Positions 43,535 through 51,714 of a stretch of 64,000 nucleotides of DNA are shown in pieces (positions within the stretch are counted from its first letter, which is position 1; every line of letters starts with the position of its first letter). Origin of the DNA: Albibacillus kandeliae (lineage in GTDB: Bacteria; Pseudomonadota; Alphaproteobacteria; Rhodobacterales; Rhodobacteraceae); the NCBI RefSeq assembly GCF_003116585.1, contig NZ_QEHM01000001.1, positions 1-64,000 of the forward strand, written 5' to 3'. The notes beneath the pieces are model-generated. The model had not been told where the DNA came from. It saw only the letters and a list, made by a program, of their open reading frames with translations, and did no database searches. The translations under genes were made by a program, and so were the position numbers.

Positions 43535-44293
43535 ATGGCCATGACGACGATCCTGCAATCCTCCATTCCCTACGATGTCTCCGACCTTCGCCGGCTGCCG
43601 GCGGTCCAGCCCCTCGACATGGCGGACTGGCTGATCGAGGACGATGCCTTTGCCGGGCAGATGGCCCTGCGCGACCAGTTGCTGGCCGAGCGCCGCGAAG
43701 CGGTGCTGGCGATGGACGAGAGCGTGCGCCCGGCGGCGGAAGAGCTGCTCGACATGGTTCTGGAGCGGGTCTACCCCGGTGCGGGGGCACGGGTCATCCG
43801 GCGCGATGGCGTCGAGGTCGAGATCGACCGGGATGCCCCGCTGCTGACGCTGGGGCGGCTGGTGCAGGAGGATTTCAACCTGCTGGACAAGGTCGGCGAC
43901 GAACATGTCCTGAAGGGGTCGGTGCTGTGCTTTCCGGCGGGCTGGACGCTTGCCGAGAAGTTCATGAAACCGATGGTGCGCATTCACCAGCCCGTCGCGG
44001 TCTATGACGAGAATGTCGCCGCACGGGTGCAGCGGCTGTTCGACGGGGTACAGCCGGACCGACCGCTGTGGCGGTTCAATGCGCTGTGGTACACGCGGCC
44101 CGAACTGTTCCTGCCGCGATCCGAGACCGACAAGCGGCACAAGGTCAGTCCCGAGCTTGCCTCCTACCTGCGCAGTGAAAGGCAGTCGATCCTGCGCCTG
44201 CCAAAGACGCGCGTGGTGGTCTTTTCCATCCATACCTTCGTGATGGCGCGCGGGGCCGTGACCGGCTCGCCCGAGCTGTCGACGGTCGCCTGA
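43535..44293 (+). CDS. DUF3445, heme-dependent oxidative N-demethylase-like protein
   Basis: 252 residues. DUF3445 pattern with RLVQEDFNLLDK, LKGSVLCFPAGWTLAEKF, MVRIHQPVAVYDENVAARVQ, WTRPELFLP-like segment (NALWYTRPELFLP) and a late RLPKTRVVVFSIHTF. In the characterised member the fold binds heme and demethylates secondary amines; the heme-binding residues cannot be verified by eye. Start ATG at 43535, with another at 43541. Divergent from dddP. The upstream 115 bp lack an obvious operator. Confidence 0.82.
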   Translation: MAMTTILQSSIPYDVSDLRRLPAVQPLDMADWLIEDDAFAGQMALRDQLLAERREAVLAMDESVRPAAEELLDMVLERVYPGAGARVIRRDGVEVEIDRDAPLLTLGRLVQEDFNLLDKVGDEHVLKGSVLCFPAGWTLAEKFMKPMVRIHQPVAVYDENVAARVQRLFDGVQPDRPLWRFNALWYTRPELFLPRSETDKRHKVSPELASYLRSERQSILRLPKTRVVVFSIHTFVMARGAVTGSPELSTVA

Positions 44294-44314
44294 CCCTCTG
44301 ACCGGAACGAGATC

Positions 44315-44340
44315 GCCCCGGCGAAGTTTTTCGCCGGGGC
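44315..44340. terminator. Hairpin between convergent genes
   Basis: GCCCCGGCGAA pairs perfectly with TTCGCCGGGGC across GTTT (26 nt in all). It serves the N-demethylase-like gene on + and the membrane protein on -. No T-tract, so efficiency is uncertain. Confidence 0.65.
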
Positions 44341-44366
44341 GCCACCTGTTGCCGGTAGGGAGGGAG

Positions 44367-45218
44367 TCAGAGCGGTAGGTGGTGTGCAACCTTTTCGAGG
44401 GCGCCGGAGCCGATCACCATCGAAACGAAGCCGGTGAGTGCCAGCACATGCGTGTTGAGCCGGAGATCCTCGCCCTTGATCAGGTTGACGGCGGCCATCG
44501 ACACGGCGACGGGGCCGGAGAGGAAGGCGAGCATCCCGGTCATGCCCCAGATGGCGAGGCGCTGGACGTCGCTTTGCGTGTCCTCGTCATCCTCGTTGGC
44601 CGGAACCAGTTCCTGAAAGGCGTGCTGGCTGCGGAAGGCGGCGCGCAGCCCCTCGTGCCCCATCAGGCGGATGTTGCGCGGCTGCGCTGCGGCGCGCACC
44701 GGCGCCGGTGTCTCGTCGGGGTGCGACGGCGCCACGGCACCGGGCGAGATGTTCGAGAAGGCATCGAGGAACTGCTCGGTGGTGAGCAGCGTCAGCGGGT
44801 CGAGCCATTCGACCATGCTGACATCGAACTGCTCGGTCATGCGGTAGAGCATGACAACGAGAAGCAGCTCGGAGATGTCCGGATCGTCGCGCAACGGATC
44901 GGCCGGGGTCAGCTCGATGGTCACACGCCACTGCCGCTGCGGATCGCGCTTGGCGTTCGGTGCGGCGGCCGCAAAGCCGGGAAGGGTGATGCCGCGCTGG
45001 CCGTGGTCGCCGATCGCCATGCTCTGGGTCAGCGAGAGGTGCGCGCGGTAATGCGTTGCCGTCACCTGGGCATCGCGGATGCCCTGGCGGTGCTTGCGTT
45101 CGACCGGATGGCCGTAGTCTTCCATCGTCGAGGCGACGATCTTGATCAATCGCTCGATCACGCTGTCTTCGCGTCCGAGGACGATAAGACCGCCGTGATA
45201 CGTGTTGTCCTGAGTCAT
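44367..45218 (-). CDS. Uncharacterised protein with C-terminal membrane anchor
   Basis: 283 residues. No signal peptide. A soluble N-terminal region with alternating strands (LIVLGREDSVIERLIKIV, then QVTATHYRAHLSLTQ, WRVTIELTP) is followed by an acidic linker (ANEDDEDTQSD) and two membrane helices near the C-terminus (LAIWGMTGMLAFLSGPVAVS, VLALTGFVSMVIGSG). Layout and parts of the N-terminal pattern resemble the protein at 45549-46640, suggesting distant paralogues. No known domain recognised. Confidence 0.7.
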   Translation of the reverse strand: MTQDNTYHGGLIVLGREDSVIERLIKIVASTMEDYGHPVERKHRQGIRDAQVTATHYRAHLSLTQSMAIGDHGQRGITLPGFAAAAPNAKRDPQRQWRVTIELTPADPLRDDPDISELLLVVMLYRMTEQFDVSMVEWLDPLTLLTTEQFLDAFSNISPGAVAPSHPDETPAPVRAAAQPRNIRLMGHEGLRAAFRSQHAFQELVPANEDDEDTQSDVQRLAIWGMTGMLAFLSGPVAVSMAAVNLIKGEDLRLNTHVLALTGFVSMVIGSGALEKVAHHLPL

Positions 45219-45548
45219 GGTCCCACCCTTTGGTGCGTTCTGCCCGATGTGGATAAGTTTACTCAGAAAGATGGGTGAATCTTTGTCGGATTAGGGAAAG
45301 TTTGCGGCATTTAGGGACTGGCGTTGAATTGGAGAAATACTGGAAACAGCCTGTTTGCCTGTTTCTGACGGTAAATATGGCGATGATCTGTCCGTACTTT
45401 GGGTGAATTGTGGCATCGGCGGGGAACAGCCGGTGAATCCTGCCACAATCCTGTTCGATTCAGGACGGGCAAAACCGCCTGCTTCGCGGTGCTGAAACGG
45501 GTGTGAAAAGAGGGCCGGATGGCCCTGTCGCGGGGGCCGTTCCGATGC
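45219..45548. other. Gene-free 330 bp between two related membrane-protein genes
   Basis: Relatively AT-rich on the left. It holds the promoter of the 44367-45218 gene, a 9-bp inverted repeat ATTGTGGCA (45407-45415) / TGCCACAAT (45441-45449) and, at the right, a minus-strand terminator. I see no short gene or RNA signature. Confidence 0.5.
45503..45526 (-). terminator. Rho-independent terminator, minus strand
   Basis: On the minus strand AGGGCC-ATCC-GGCCCT is followed by CTTTTC. It lies just downstream of the 45549-46640 gene's stop. Confidence 0.6.
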
Positions 45549-46640
45549 CTAGTCGGGCATCTCCACCCCGTCGATTCCGTTGGAAAAGGCGGATTCGATG
45601 ACCTTCTGGGGGATGTTCAGCAGCGGCAGGCCGACCCAGAGGAACAGGCCGATCGCCACGAGGATCATCCAGGAGGGGAAGGCCCCGGAGCTGGTCGGTG
45701 CCGCGACGCGGGACGAGGCCGTCTCGGGGAACAGCCAGTCCTCTTCGGATTCGGTTGAATCGCTCGATCCCTGCGTCGCGCCATAGCCGGGATGGGCGAG
45801 GAAGATACGCTCTGGCACCGAGCTGCCGGTGGCCGGCGGGGCGGACCAGAACGAGGCGATGATCTGTTCGTGCGCGGTATCGTGACGGATGTAGAGGGTC
45901 AGCCCCGGCACTTCCGTCAGCCTGTCGCCATCCTCGAGCGTAAGCCGCCCCCTCATGTGTTCGTTGAGCAGGGTGTCGAGCAGGAGCAGCCGCATCGAGT
46001 TCGGCACGTCGGTGGGAATGCCTTCGAGGACCAGCGTCTTGCCGATCAGCAGGCGGGACTGGTGCGCGATCATCCCCGAACCCGACTGGCCGTAGGGCCC
46101 GGTGCGTTCGCCTACCGGGGCGGGGTGAACCAGCATGGCAGGGGCGAGGGCGGTGCCGAAGCCCGAGATATCCTCGGGCATCAGGAACCTGTCGGACGAG
46201 CAGACATGGGCCGCCTTGCAGGCCGCGGCGGCATGCACCAGCTTGATGAGGTTCTGCAACGCCTCGACCCGCACGGTGATGTCGACCGGGGTCGGGGGCG
46301 CGAAGGCGACCGGGGTGGGGCCGTCGCCAACCGAGATCTGCACATGGGCGCGGTTGTCGCGCAGCATGGTCGCGATGTCGGCGGGCTCGGCCATCGGGGC
46401 CGCGAGAGCGCGTTCGAACCCGGCCTCGCCCAGCGGACCCTCGTGCAGCGCGATGGAGGCGTGCAGGGTTTCGTTGCTGAACAGGGCAAAGCGGTCCGAA
46501 GACATCGGGCTGAGCGCGAGGGAGGGCATGCCGAGGCGGCGCAGGAGACCGTTCAGGGTCAGCAGAATGCGATCGAAATCCAGGCCCGGAAGAGAGGCGT
46601 AGATCAGGTTGGCCTGGGTCGTGACTTTTTGGTTCGACAT
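45549..46640 (-). CDS. Uncharacterised protein with C-terminal membrane anchor
   Basis: 363 residues from the ATG at 46640 (MSNQKVTTQANLIYASLPGL), the first start that gives a non-arbitrary N-terminus; the ribosome site is weak. Soluble region with strand-helix units (RILLTLNGLLRRLGMPSLAL, DRFALFSNETLHASIALHEG, and AAHVCSSDRFLMPEDISGF), a low-complexity linker, then one membrane helix (WMILVAIGLFLWVGLPLL) near the C-terminus. Shares layout with the next gene downstream. Function unknown. Confidence 0.7.
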   Translation of the reverse strand: MSNQKVTTQANLIYASLPGLDFDRILLTLNGLLRRLGMPSLALSPMSSDRFALFSNETLHASIALHEGPLGEAGFERALAAPMAEPADIATMLRDNRAHVQISVGDGPTPVAFAPPTPVDITVRVEALQNLIKLVHAAAACKAAHVCSSDRFLMPEDISGFGTALAPAMLVHPAPVGERTGPYGQSGSGMIAHQSRLLIGKTLVLEGIPTDVPNSMRLLLLDTLLNEHMRGRLTLEDGDRLTEVPGLTLYIRHDTAHEQIIASFWSAPPATGSSVPERIFLAHPGYGATQGSSDSTESEEDWLFPETASSRVAAPTSSGAFPSWMILVAIGLFLWVGLPLLNIPQKVIESAFSNGIDGVEMPD

Positions 46641-46796
46641 CTCGCGCGGGGCCCGGAAATGGTAATAACGAAAGGGTTTTTGGCGTCGCGACAGGATGCC
46701 CCCGAAAGATGGCAAGCATGGGGCAAATCGGGGCGTCCCAGCAGAAAATATGCGACTGGCAGATATCTGCCGATGTCCCGCGCCTTGGCGTTTGGG

Positions 46797-46827
46797 CAAA
46801 AGAAAAGGGCGGGGAAAACCCCGCCCT
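46797..46827 (-). terminator. Rho-independent terminator after the BI-1 gene
   Basis: AGGGCGGGG (46806-46814) and CCCCGCCCT (46819-46827) form a 9-bp stem; on the minus strand a T-rich tail (TTTCTTTT) follows. Confidence 0.85.
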
Positions 46828-46851
46828 CGTACCGTCCGTTCGGACCGGCTG

Positions 46852-47634
46852 TTACTCGCGGTTGCCCATGAGCTGCAGCAGGAACATGAACATGTTGATG
46901 AAGTCCAGGTACAGGTTCAGCGCACCCATGATCGCAGCCTTGCCCAGCCACTCGCTGTCGCCACCGTGGGCGTGTGCGAGGTAGGTGTTCTTGATGTTCT
47001 GCGTGTCATAGGCGGTCAGGCCGGCGAAGATCAGAACGCCCAGCACCGAAATCGCGTACATCATCATCGGCGACTGCAGGAACAGGTTGACCAGCGACGC
47101 CACGATCAGGCCGATGACGCCCATGATCAGGAAGCTGCCGAAGCCGGACAGGTCCTTCTTGGTGGTGTAGCCCACCAGCGACAGGCCCGCGAAGGCGATA
47201 GCGGTGATCAGGAAGACCTGAGCGATCGAGTAGCCGGTGAAGACCAGGAAGATCGAGCTGAGCGAGATGCCCATGACGGCGGCAAACGCGTAGAAGACGA
47301 GTTGCGCGGTCGCGGCCGACATGCGGTTGATCCCGGCGGAGAAGCCGAAGACGAAGAGCAGGGGGGCGAACATCACCACCCATTTCAGCGGCGAGGCGTA
47401 GAGAGCGTAGCCGAGACCGGTCAGGTACTCGTTCGCGCCGATCTGGTATTCGGTCGGCGTGGCGCTGACGGCAAGGCCGGACAGTGCCCATGCGGCGGCG
47501 AAGGTGATCAGCATGCCCACGGACATGGTGCCGTAGACTTTGTTCATGTGGGCGCGCAGCCCTGCGTCGATATCCGCACCGCGTACGCCAGCCGTTGTCC
47601 GGCCTGCTACGCGGGTCGTGTCAAATTGAGCCAT
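46852..47634 (-). CDS. Bax inhibitor-1/YccA family membrane protein
   Basis: 260 residues from the ATG at 47634, with GGGAG upstream; a longer reading from 47655 is unlikely. Seven membrane helices. The conserved BI-1 pattern is visible: YGTMSVGMLITFAAAW, LVGYTTKKDLSGFGSFL and the C-terminal GLTAYDTQNIK with aspartates that in relatives mediate proton-calcium leak. Inner membrane. Physiological role in bacteria is uncertain. Confidence 0.92.
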   Translation of the reverse strand: MAQFDTTRVAGRTTAGVRGADIDAGLRAHMNKVYGTMSVGMLITFAAAWALSGLAVSATPTEYQIGANEYLTGLGYALYASPLKWVVMFAPLLFVFGFSAGINRMSAATAQLVFYAFAAVMGISLSSIFLVFTGYSIAQVFLITAIAFAGLSLVGYTTKKDLSGFGSFLIMGVIGLIVASLVNLFLQSPMMMYAISVLGVLIFAGLTAYDTQNIKNTYLAHAHGGDSEWLGKAAIMGALNLYLDFINMFMFLLQLMGNRE

Positions 47635-47770
47635 TGGGGTCTCCCTTCCAGACAACGAGGGCCGGGGGCGGCTGCCACCCGGCGATCATCGCAAATATCG
47701 GGGGGGATTGTGGCCAAATCAAGAGCTTGCGTAACAAATAAACGCAGTTGTTATCGTTGAAAATTTTCAA

Positions 47771-47798
47771 ACGAAACGCCCCGCAGATGCGGGGCGTT
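47771..47798 (-). terminator. Terminator after the DUF1127 gene
   Basis: AACGCCCCGCA (47775-47785) pairs with TGCGGGGCGTT (47788-47798); on the minus strand TTCGTTTG follows. 11-bp stem with a very small loop. Confidence 0.7.
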
Positions 47799-47833
47799 CA
47801 AAGTGGGCAGTCAATCATTGTGTTTGACCGCAA

Positions 47834-48043
47834 TCAGTTACGCCAGCCGGTCGGTGCGTCCCAGAAGGCGCGGCGGGATTCGGCAAAGGCTTCGCCGCGG
47901 GTGATGCCGATGTCGTGCAGGGCGGCGGAGTCGAGCTTGCCGAGGGTCTGACGCTGGCGCCAAACGCCGTAAAAGTGGCTGAAAAGCGCGATGAGGGAGG
48001 CGCGGCGGACGGTCTTGCGGCCGCGTGCGATGGTATGGGCCAT
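47834..48043 (-). CDS. DUF1127 small protein
   Basis: 69 residues from the ATG at 48043 after AAGGAAA. A basic N-terminus (IARGRKTVRRASL) and the DUF1127 core around RQTLGKLDSAALHDIGITRGEAFAESRRAFWDAP. In Rhodobacter a DUF1127 protein (CcaF1) binds RNA and affects stress responses; whether this one does is inference. Divergent from a LysR regulator, with an inverted repeat in the shared region. Confidence 0.88.
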   Translation of the reverse strand: MAHTIARGRKTVRRASLIALFSHFYGVWRQRQTLGKLDSAALHDIGITRGEAFAESRRAFWDAPTGWRN

Positions 48044-48092
48044 GATGGTTTCCTTTTTCAGGTCGTGATGTGTTGGGGGTCGTGAATCAATT

Positions 48093-48160
48093 TCCTTGAT
48101 GTATATGGAGAGTTGTGGTTCATTTTGAAAACGAATGTTTTTGAAATCATACATCAAGGA
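48093..48160. promoter_or_regulatory. 12-bp inverted repeat between DUF1127 and LysR genes
   Basis: TCCTTGATGTAT (48093-48104) and its exact complement ATACATCAAGGA (48149-48160) flank 44 bp of AT-rich DNA. The right arm contains the AAGGA ribosome site of the LysR gene. Inside, TTTTGAAA recurs at 48124 and 48138. Could be a regulator site pair, or an RNA stem that masks translation of the LysR message. Confidence 0.6.
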
Positions 48161-48165
48161 TCGTG

Positions 48166-49044
48166 ATGATGCGGAATCTCGATGTGACCACCCTGCGCTC
48201 CTTTGTCGCCGTTGCGGATTACGGTGGTGTGACACGCGCTGCCGGATTCCTGCACCTGACCCAGTCCGCCGTATCCATGCAGCTGAAAAGGCTTGAGGAA
48301 TTGCTCGGCGTGGACCTGCTGGACCGCTCTGGCCGGGGCATTGCGCTGACCGCCTCGGGCGAGCAGTTGCTGACCTACGCGCGCCGTATGGTTGCGCTGA
48401 ACGACGAGGTGATCGGCCGCCTGACCGATCAGGCCTACGAGGGTGAAGTGGTGCTGGGCGTGCCGCACGACATCGTCTACCCGGCGATTCCCCGTGTGCT
48501 GCAGCAGTTCAACGCCGCTTTCCCGCGCTTCAAGGTGCAGCTTGTCTCGTCCAACACGCGGGCGCTGAAGGAGCAGTTCGCGCGCGGGGAATGCGACCTC
48601 ATCCTTACTACCGAACCCGAGCGGATGCCCGGCTCGGAATGCCTCGCGGTGAAGAACCTCGTGTGGGTCGGCGCCATCGGCGGCTCGTCATGGCGCAAGA
48701 AGCCGCTGGACCTTGTCGTCGGCAGCCACTGCATCTTCCGGGGTCTGGTGCTCCGGGCGCTCGACAATGCCGGGGTCGAGTGGAACATCGCGGTGGATTC
48801 GGAATCGGACCGCACGCTGGAGGCTACGGTCTCGGCCGACCTCGGCGTGCAGGCGTTGCTGGAAGGCACCCAGCCGCCGCACCTCGAGGTGGTCGACCAC
48901 GGGGGCACGCTGCCGACGCTGCCGCAGCACTACATCAACTTCTACGGCGGTGACACCGGAGGCGAGGTGCGCGAGACGCTGGGCCGTCTGCTGCGGCAGG
49001 CCTTTGACGAGAGCCATCGCGCGCGCCTCAAGGTCGCGGGCTGA
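48166..49044 (+). CDS. LysR-family transcriptional regulator
   Basis: 292 residues; ATG at 48166 with AAGGA 5 bp upstream, while 48169 or GTG 48163 are also possible. N-terminal winged helix (LRSFVAVADYGGVTRAAGFLHLTQSAVSMQLKRLEELLG) and a LysR effector domain. Divergent from DUF1127, which it may control through the inverted repeat in the 122-bp gap. Ligand unknown. Confidence 0.9.
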   Translation: MMRNLDVTTLRSFVAVADYGGVTRAAGFLHLTQSAVSMQLKRLEELLGVDLLDRSGRGIALTASGEQLLTYARRMVALNDEVIGRLTDQAYEGEVVLGVPHDIVYPAIPRVLQQFNAAFPRFKVQLVSSNTRALKEQFARGECDLILTTEPERMPGSECLAVKNLVWVGAIGGSSWRKKPLDLVVGSHCIFRGLVLRALDNAGVEWNIAVDSESDRTLEATVSADLGVQALLEGTQPPHLEVVDHGGTLPTLPQHYINFYGGDTGGEVRETLGRLLRQAFDESHRARLKVAG

Positions 49045-49051
49045 GGGCGGT

Positions 49052-49456
49052 TCAGGCCGCGTAGAAGGTGGCGGTGGCCGTGGCGACGATCTTGCCGCTG
49101 TCCTCTTCGGTCATCTCGGCGCGGCAGAAGGCCAGCGAGCGACCCGAGCGTACCACCTCGGCCCGGCACAGGATCGCGCTGCCCCGGCCGGGGCGCATGA
49201 ACTGGGTGTGCAGGTCGGTGGTGGCATAGAGGCGAAGCTCTCCGGCCTGGGCGATGGCGGCCAGAACCATGACAGTATCGGCGAGCGCCGCAAGGGCCTG
49301 CCCCGAGACGATCCCGCCGACGCGGGCGAGGTGCTCGCCCAGCGGCATGCGCACCAGCGCGTGCTCGGCGTCGATGGCCAGCACCTCGGGCTTGAGCGCG
49401 CGCACCCAGTCGGCAAAGTTGTCTTCCAGAATCTTGTGGGCCTCGTCCGGCGTCAT
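49052..49456 (-). CDS. PaaI-type hotdog thioesterase
   Basis: 134 residues from the ATG at 49456 with GGAGGGG 6-7 bp upstream. Hotdog pattern: MPLGEHLARVGGIVSGQALAALADTVM, ATTDLHTQFMRPGRGSAILCRAEVV. It ends 7 bp from the convergent LysR stop. Probably hydrolyses an acyl-CoA; substrate unknown. The second hotdog gene in the window (57882) is only distantly similar. Confidence 0.82.
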   Translation of the reverse strand: MTPDEAHKILEDNFADWVRALKPEVLAIDAEHALVRMPLGEHLARVGGIVSGQALAALADTVMVLAAIAQAGELRLYATTDLHTQFMRPGRGSAILCRAEVVRSGRSLAFCRAEMTEEDSGKIVATATATFYAA

Positions 49457-49530
49457 TGCGTCCCCTCCTGTGGTCCGCCGCAAGCTAGCGGCGGTTTGGG
49501 AGTGTGTCGACGGGGCAGGGGCGGGTCACG

Positions 49531-50187
49531 CTATTTCGGCGCGGTGAGGGGGGCGGGCGTTGCCTCGATCACGTCTTCGCCGCTGCCATCCTCGATGGGG
49601 ATCTCCTCGTCCGCGCTGGCGCTGGCGGCAATGGCTTCGGTCTCGTCGGGCACCGGCTCGGCCTCTGGCGCCGGTTGCGGCGCATGGGCGTTCTGGCAGT
49701 CGAGCACCGCCTGAAACGCGCTGCGCGAGCCCTTGAGCGTGAAGACCCCGAGCTTGGTGTCGCCGTAGGACCAGCTCATCCGCATCTCGCGCTGGAATTC
49801 CTCGATGAAGGTTTCGGCCTTGTTCATGGAGGCGTCGATGAGGATGTTCAGACCCGGCGAGTCATCCATGTGTACTCCGCGCATGTCGAGCGTCCAGGGC
49901 TCCTCGTCGCCGAACATGAGGGTGACCGGGTAGGTCACGTCGGGCTCGATCGATTCCCAGCGGTCGTCCAGGACGGTCAGGTCGAGGGCGGGCTTCTCCT
50001 CGCGGGTGTCGAACCCGATAAAGAAGTCGGTGTGATCGAAGCGTGCGTAGGCGAGGCAGCCCTCGGTGGCCGAGTAATAGCTGATGTCCCAGTTGCCGAT
50101 GACGGACCAGCGCTCGGGTGCGGCGACCGAAGGGACCGCGAGACAGCAGAGCGCCAAACCGGCGGCGCAACGAAACAGAAAGGCCAT
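49531..50187 (-). CDS. Exported protein of unknown function
   Basis: 218 residues. Signal peptide of about 23 residues (AGLALCCLAVPSVAA). The central part has a regular strand pattern (GNWDISYYSATEGCLAYARF, then DFFIGFDTREEKPALDLTV) and a conserved-looking GVFTLKGSRSAFQAVLDCQN; two cysteines (ATEGC, LDCQN) could form a disulphide. The C-terminal 50 residues are acidic and low-complexity. Expected in the periplasm. No domain recognised. Confidence 0.75.
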   Translation of the reverse strand: MAFLFRCAAGLALCCLAVPSVAAPERWSVIGNWDISYYSATEGCLAYARFDHTDFFIGFDTREEKPALDLTVLDDRWESIEPDVTYPVTLMFGDEEPWTLDMRGVHMDDSPGLNILIDASMNKAETFIEEFQREMRMSWSYGDTKLGVFTLKGSRSAFQAVLDCQNAHAPQPAPEAEPVPDETEAIAASASADEEIPIEDGSGEDVIEATPAPLTAPK

Positions 50188-50481
50188 GAACCCTCCGCAC
50201 TACAGGAACCAGGCATCGACTATGTCCGATTATCGGTCTGGCGGAAAGGCCGGGGGGCGGGCTCAACCTCGGGCTGTGGTGCGGATTTTCGCTTTGATTT
50301 CTTGATTATGCATTAAATATCAATGTGTTGAATTTTGAGATGGCCCCCGGAGCAGCGGCGGACTGCCGCGCGGGATCTGATCAAATTTCGGAAACAATCG
50401 GCTGGGTTCGCCGGTCATCGTATGGCCAAACCGCACCAAGGCGCTCTCGCGCCTCTGCGGGAATGCTTTTCGATCAGGGGG
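50188..50481. other. Gene-free 294 bp
   Basis: Between two minus-strand exported-protein genes. Contains an AT-rich island at about 50290-50340, which may carry the promoter of the 49531-50187 gene. I see no RNA gene. Confidence 0.4.
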
Positions 50482-50760
50482 TTAGCCCTCGCGCTGCGGC
50501 GTCCAGTTCTCACCCATCGCCACGATGCAGGAGGTGCCGTTGGCGTAGGTGACGATCAGCGTCCAATTGCCGGTGGGCCCGGTCCAGACCTCCATGATCT
50601 GCTCGGGATCGCGGATGCCGGTGGCGCTGCGATGCGCCTCGTACTGGCGCTGGAGTCGTTCATGCAGGGCGGGGGTGGGCTCGCATATGACTTCGGCGAT
50701 GGGCGAGCGCGCCTGCGCCGCCACGCCGAGGAACGAGAGGATCAGGGCCATGCGGATCAT
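50482..50760 (-). CDS. Small exported protein of unknown function
   Basis: 92 residues. Signal peptide of about 17 residues (ALILSFLGVAAQA), then a mature domain with two cysteines (VICEP, TSCIV) and the C-terminal pattern WTLIVTYANGTSCIVAMGENW, which recurs in small periplasmic proteins of Rhodobacteraceae. Function unknown. Confidence 0.72.
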   Translation of the reverse strand: MIRMALILSFLGVAAQARSPIAEVICEPTPALHERLQRQYEAHRSATGIRDPEQIMEVWTGPTGNWTLIVTYANGTSCIVAMGENWTPQREG

Positions 50761-50895
50761 GCTGCGAACGTAACAGATTCATGACGAAATGTATATACCT
50801 TTGCTATCGTTTGTAGGCGCATGGAGCTGCTTGTGGGCGGTTGGCGCAAATGGTATACTATCGCATACAATTAACCTTCTCAGAGGTAGGTGATC

Positions 50896-51672
50896 ATGAG
50901 CGGAACCGATTGGAGCCCCGCGAGCTATGCCCGTTTCGGCGATCTGAGGCTGCGCCCGGCGCTGGACCTTCTGGCGCGAGTCGGTGATCTGCCACAAGGC
51001 GCGGTCTGCGATCTTGGCTGTGGCAACGGGCCGGTCGGCCCGGCGCTCGCCGCTCGCTTCGGCACCGAGCGTGTGCTGGGCGTCGACAATTCCCCCGCGA
51101 TGCTGGAAGTGGCCCGCAAGACCGGGGCCTACGGCGCGCTGGAGGAGGCGGATATCGCCAGTTGGACGCCCGACGCGTCGCTTGCGCTGATCTACTCCAA
51201 CGCGGCGCTGCAGTGGCTGGGGGATCACGAGTGCCTGCTGCCCCGTCTCGTCGGACTGCTTGCGCCCGGTGGCACGCTGGCGGTCCAGATGCCGCATCAG
51301 AACCCGGCGCCGTCGCATCGCCTGTGGCACGACCTTGCCGCTGATCTCTTTCCGGGCCGTTTCGACCCGGCGACCAGCCCGGGGATCCTCGCGGCCGAAG
51401 ACTATGACCGCATCCTTGCGCCGCTGGGCACGCTTTCTCTCTGGGAAACCGAGTATTTCCAGCGGCTTCCTGCGGCGGAGCAGGGGCACCCGGTGCGGCA
51501 CTTCACGATTTCCACCTTCGCCCGCCCGGTCCTTGCCGTTCTGGACGAGGCGGAGCAGGCGCAGATCATCGCCGCCTACGACGCGGCGGTCGCGGCGCAT
51601 TATCCATGCGCGCCAGACGGCACCGCGCTGTTCCCGTTCCGGCGCCTGTTCTTTACGCTGGACATCGGCTGA
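50896..51672 (+). CDS. Trans-aconitate 2-methyltransferase-like SAM methyltransferase
   Basis: 258 residues from the ATG at 50896. Class I SAM-dependent methyltransferase: motif I CDLGCGNGPVG near residue 38, VLGVDNSPAML, and IYSNAALQWLGDH, which is typical of Tam. Tam methylates trans-aconitate to relieve its inhibition of aconitase. The upstream region has a TATACT-like -10 near 50854. Similarity is by memory only; other small-molecule methyltransferases share much of this. Confidence 0.8.
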   Translation: MSGTDWSPASYARFGDLRLRPALDLLARVGDLPQGAVCDLGCGNGPVGPALAARFGTERVLGVDNSPAMLEVARKTGAYGALEEADIASWTPDASLALIYSNAALQWLGDHECLLPRLVGLLAPGGTLAVQMPHQNPAPSHRLWHDLAADLFPGRFDPATSPGILAAEDYDRILAPLGTLSLWETEYFQRLPAAEQGHPVRHFTISTFARPVLAVLDEAEQAQIIAAYDAAVAAHYPCAPDGTALFPFRRLFFTLDIG

Positions 51673-51714
51673 GGCACGGGGTGGACTGCGGCCTATCCGG
51701 TGAAGGGGGCCCCA

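Noticed and set aside
50788-50870. Repeated GTATA-containing motifs before the methyltransferase gene
   Set aside because: TGTATATACC and GGTATACTATCGCATACA look operator-like, but spacing and symmetry are irregular and one overlaps a -10-like TATACT; not strong enough to call.
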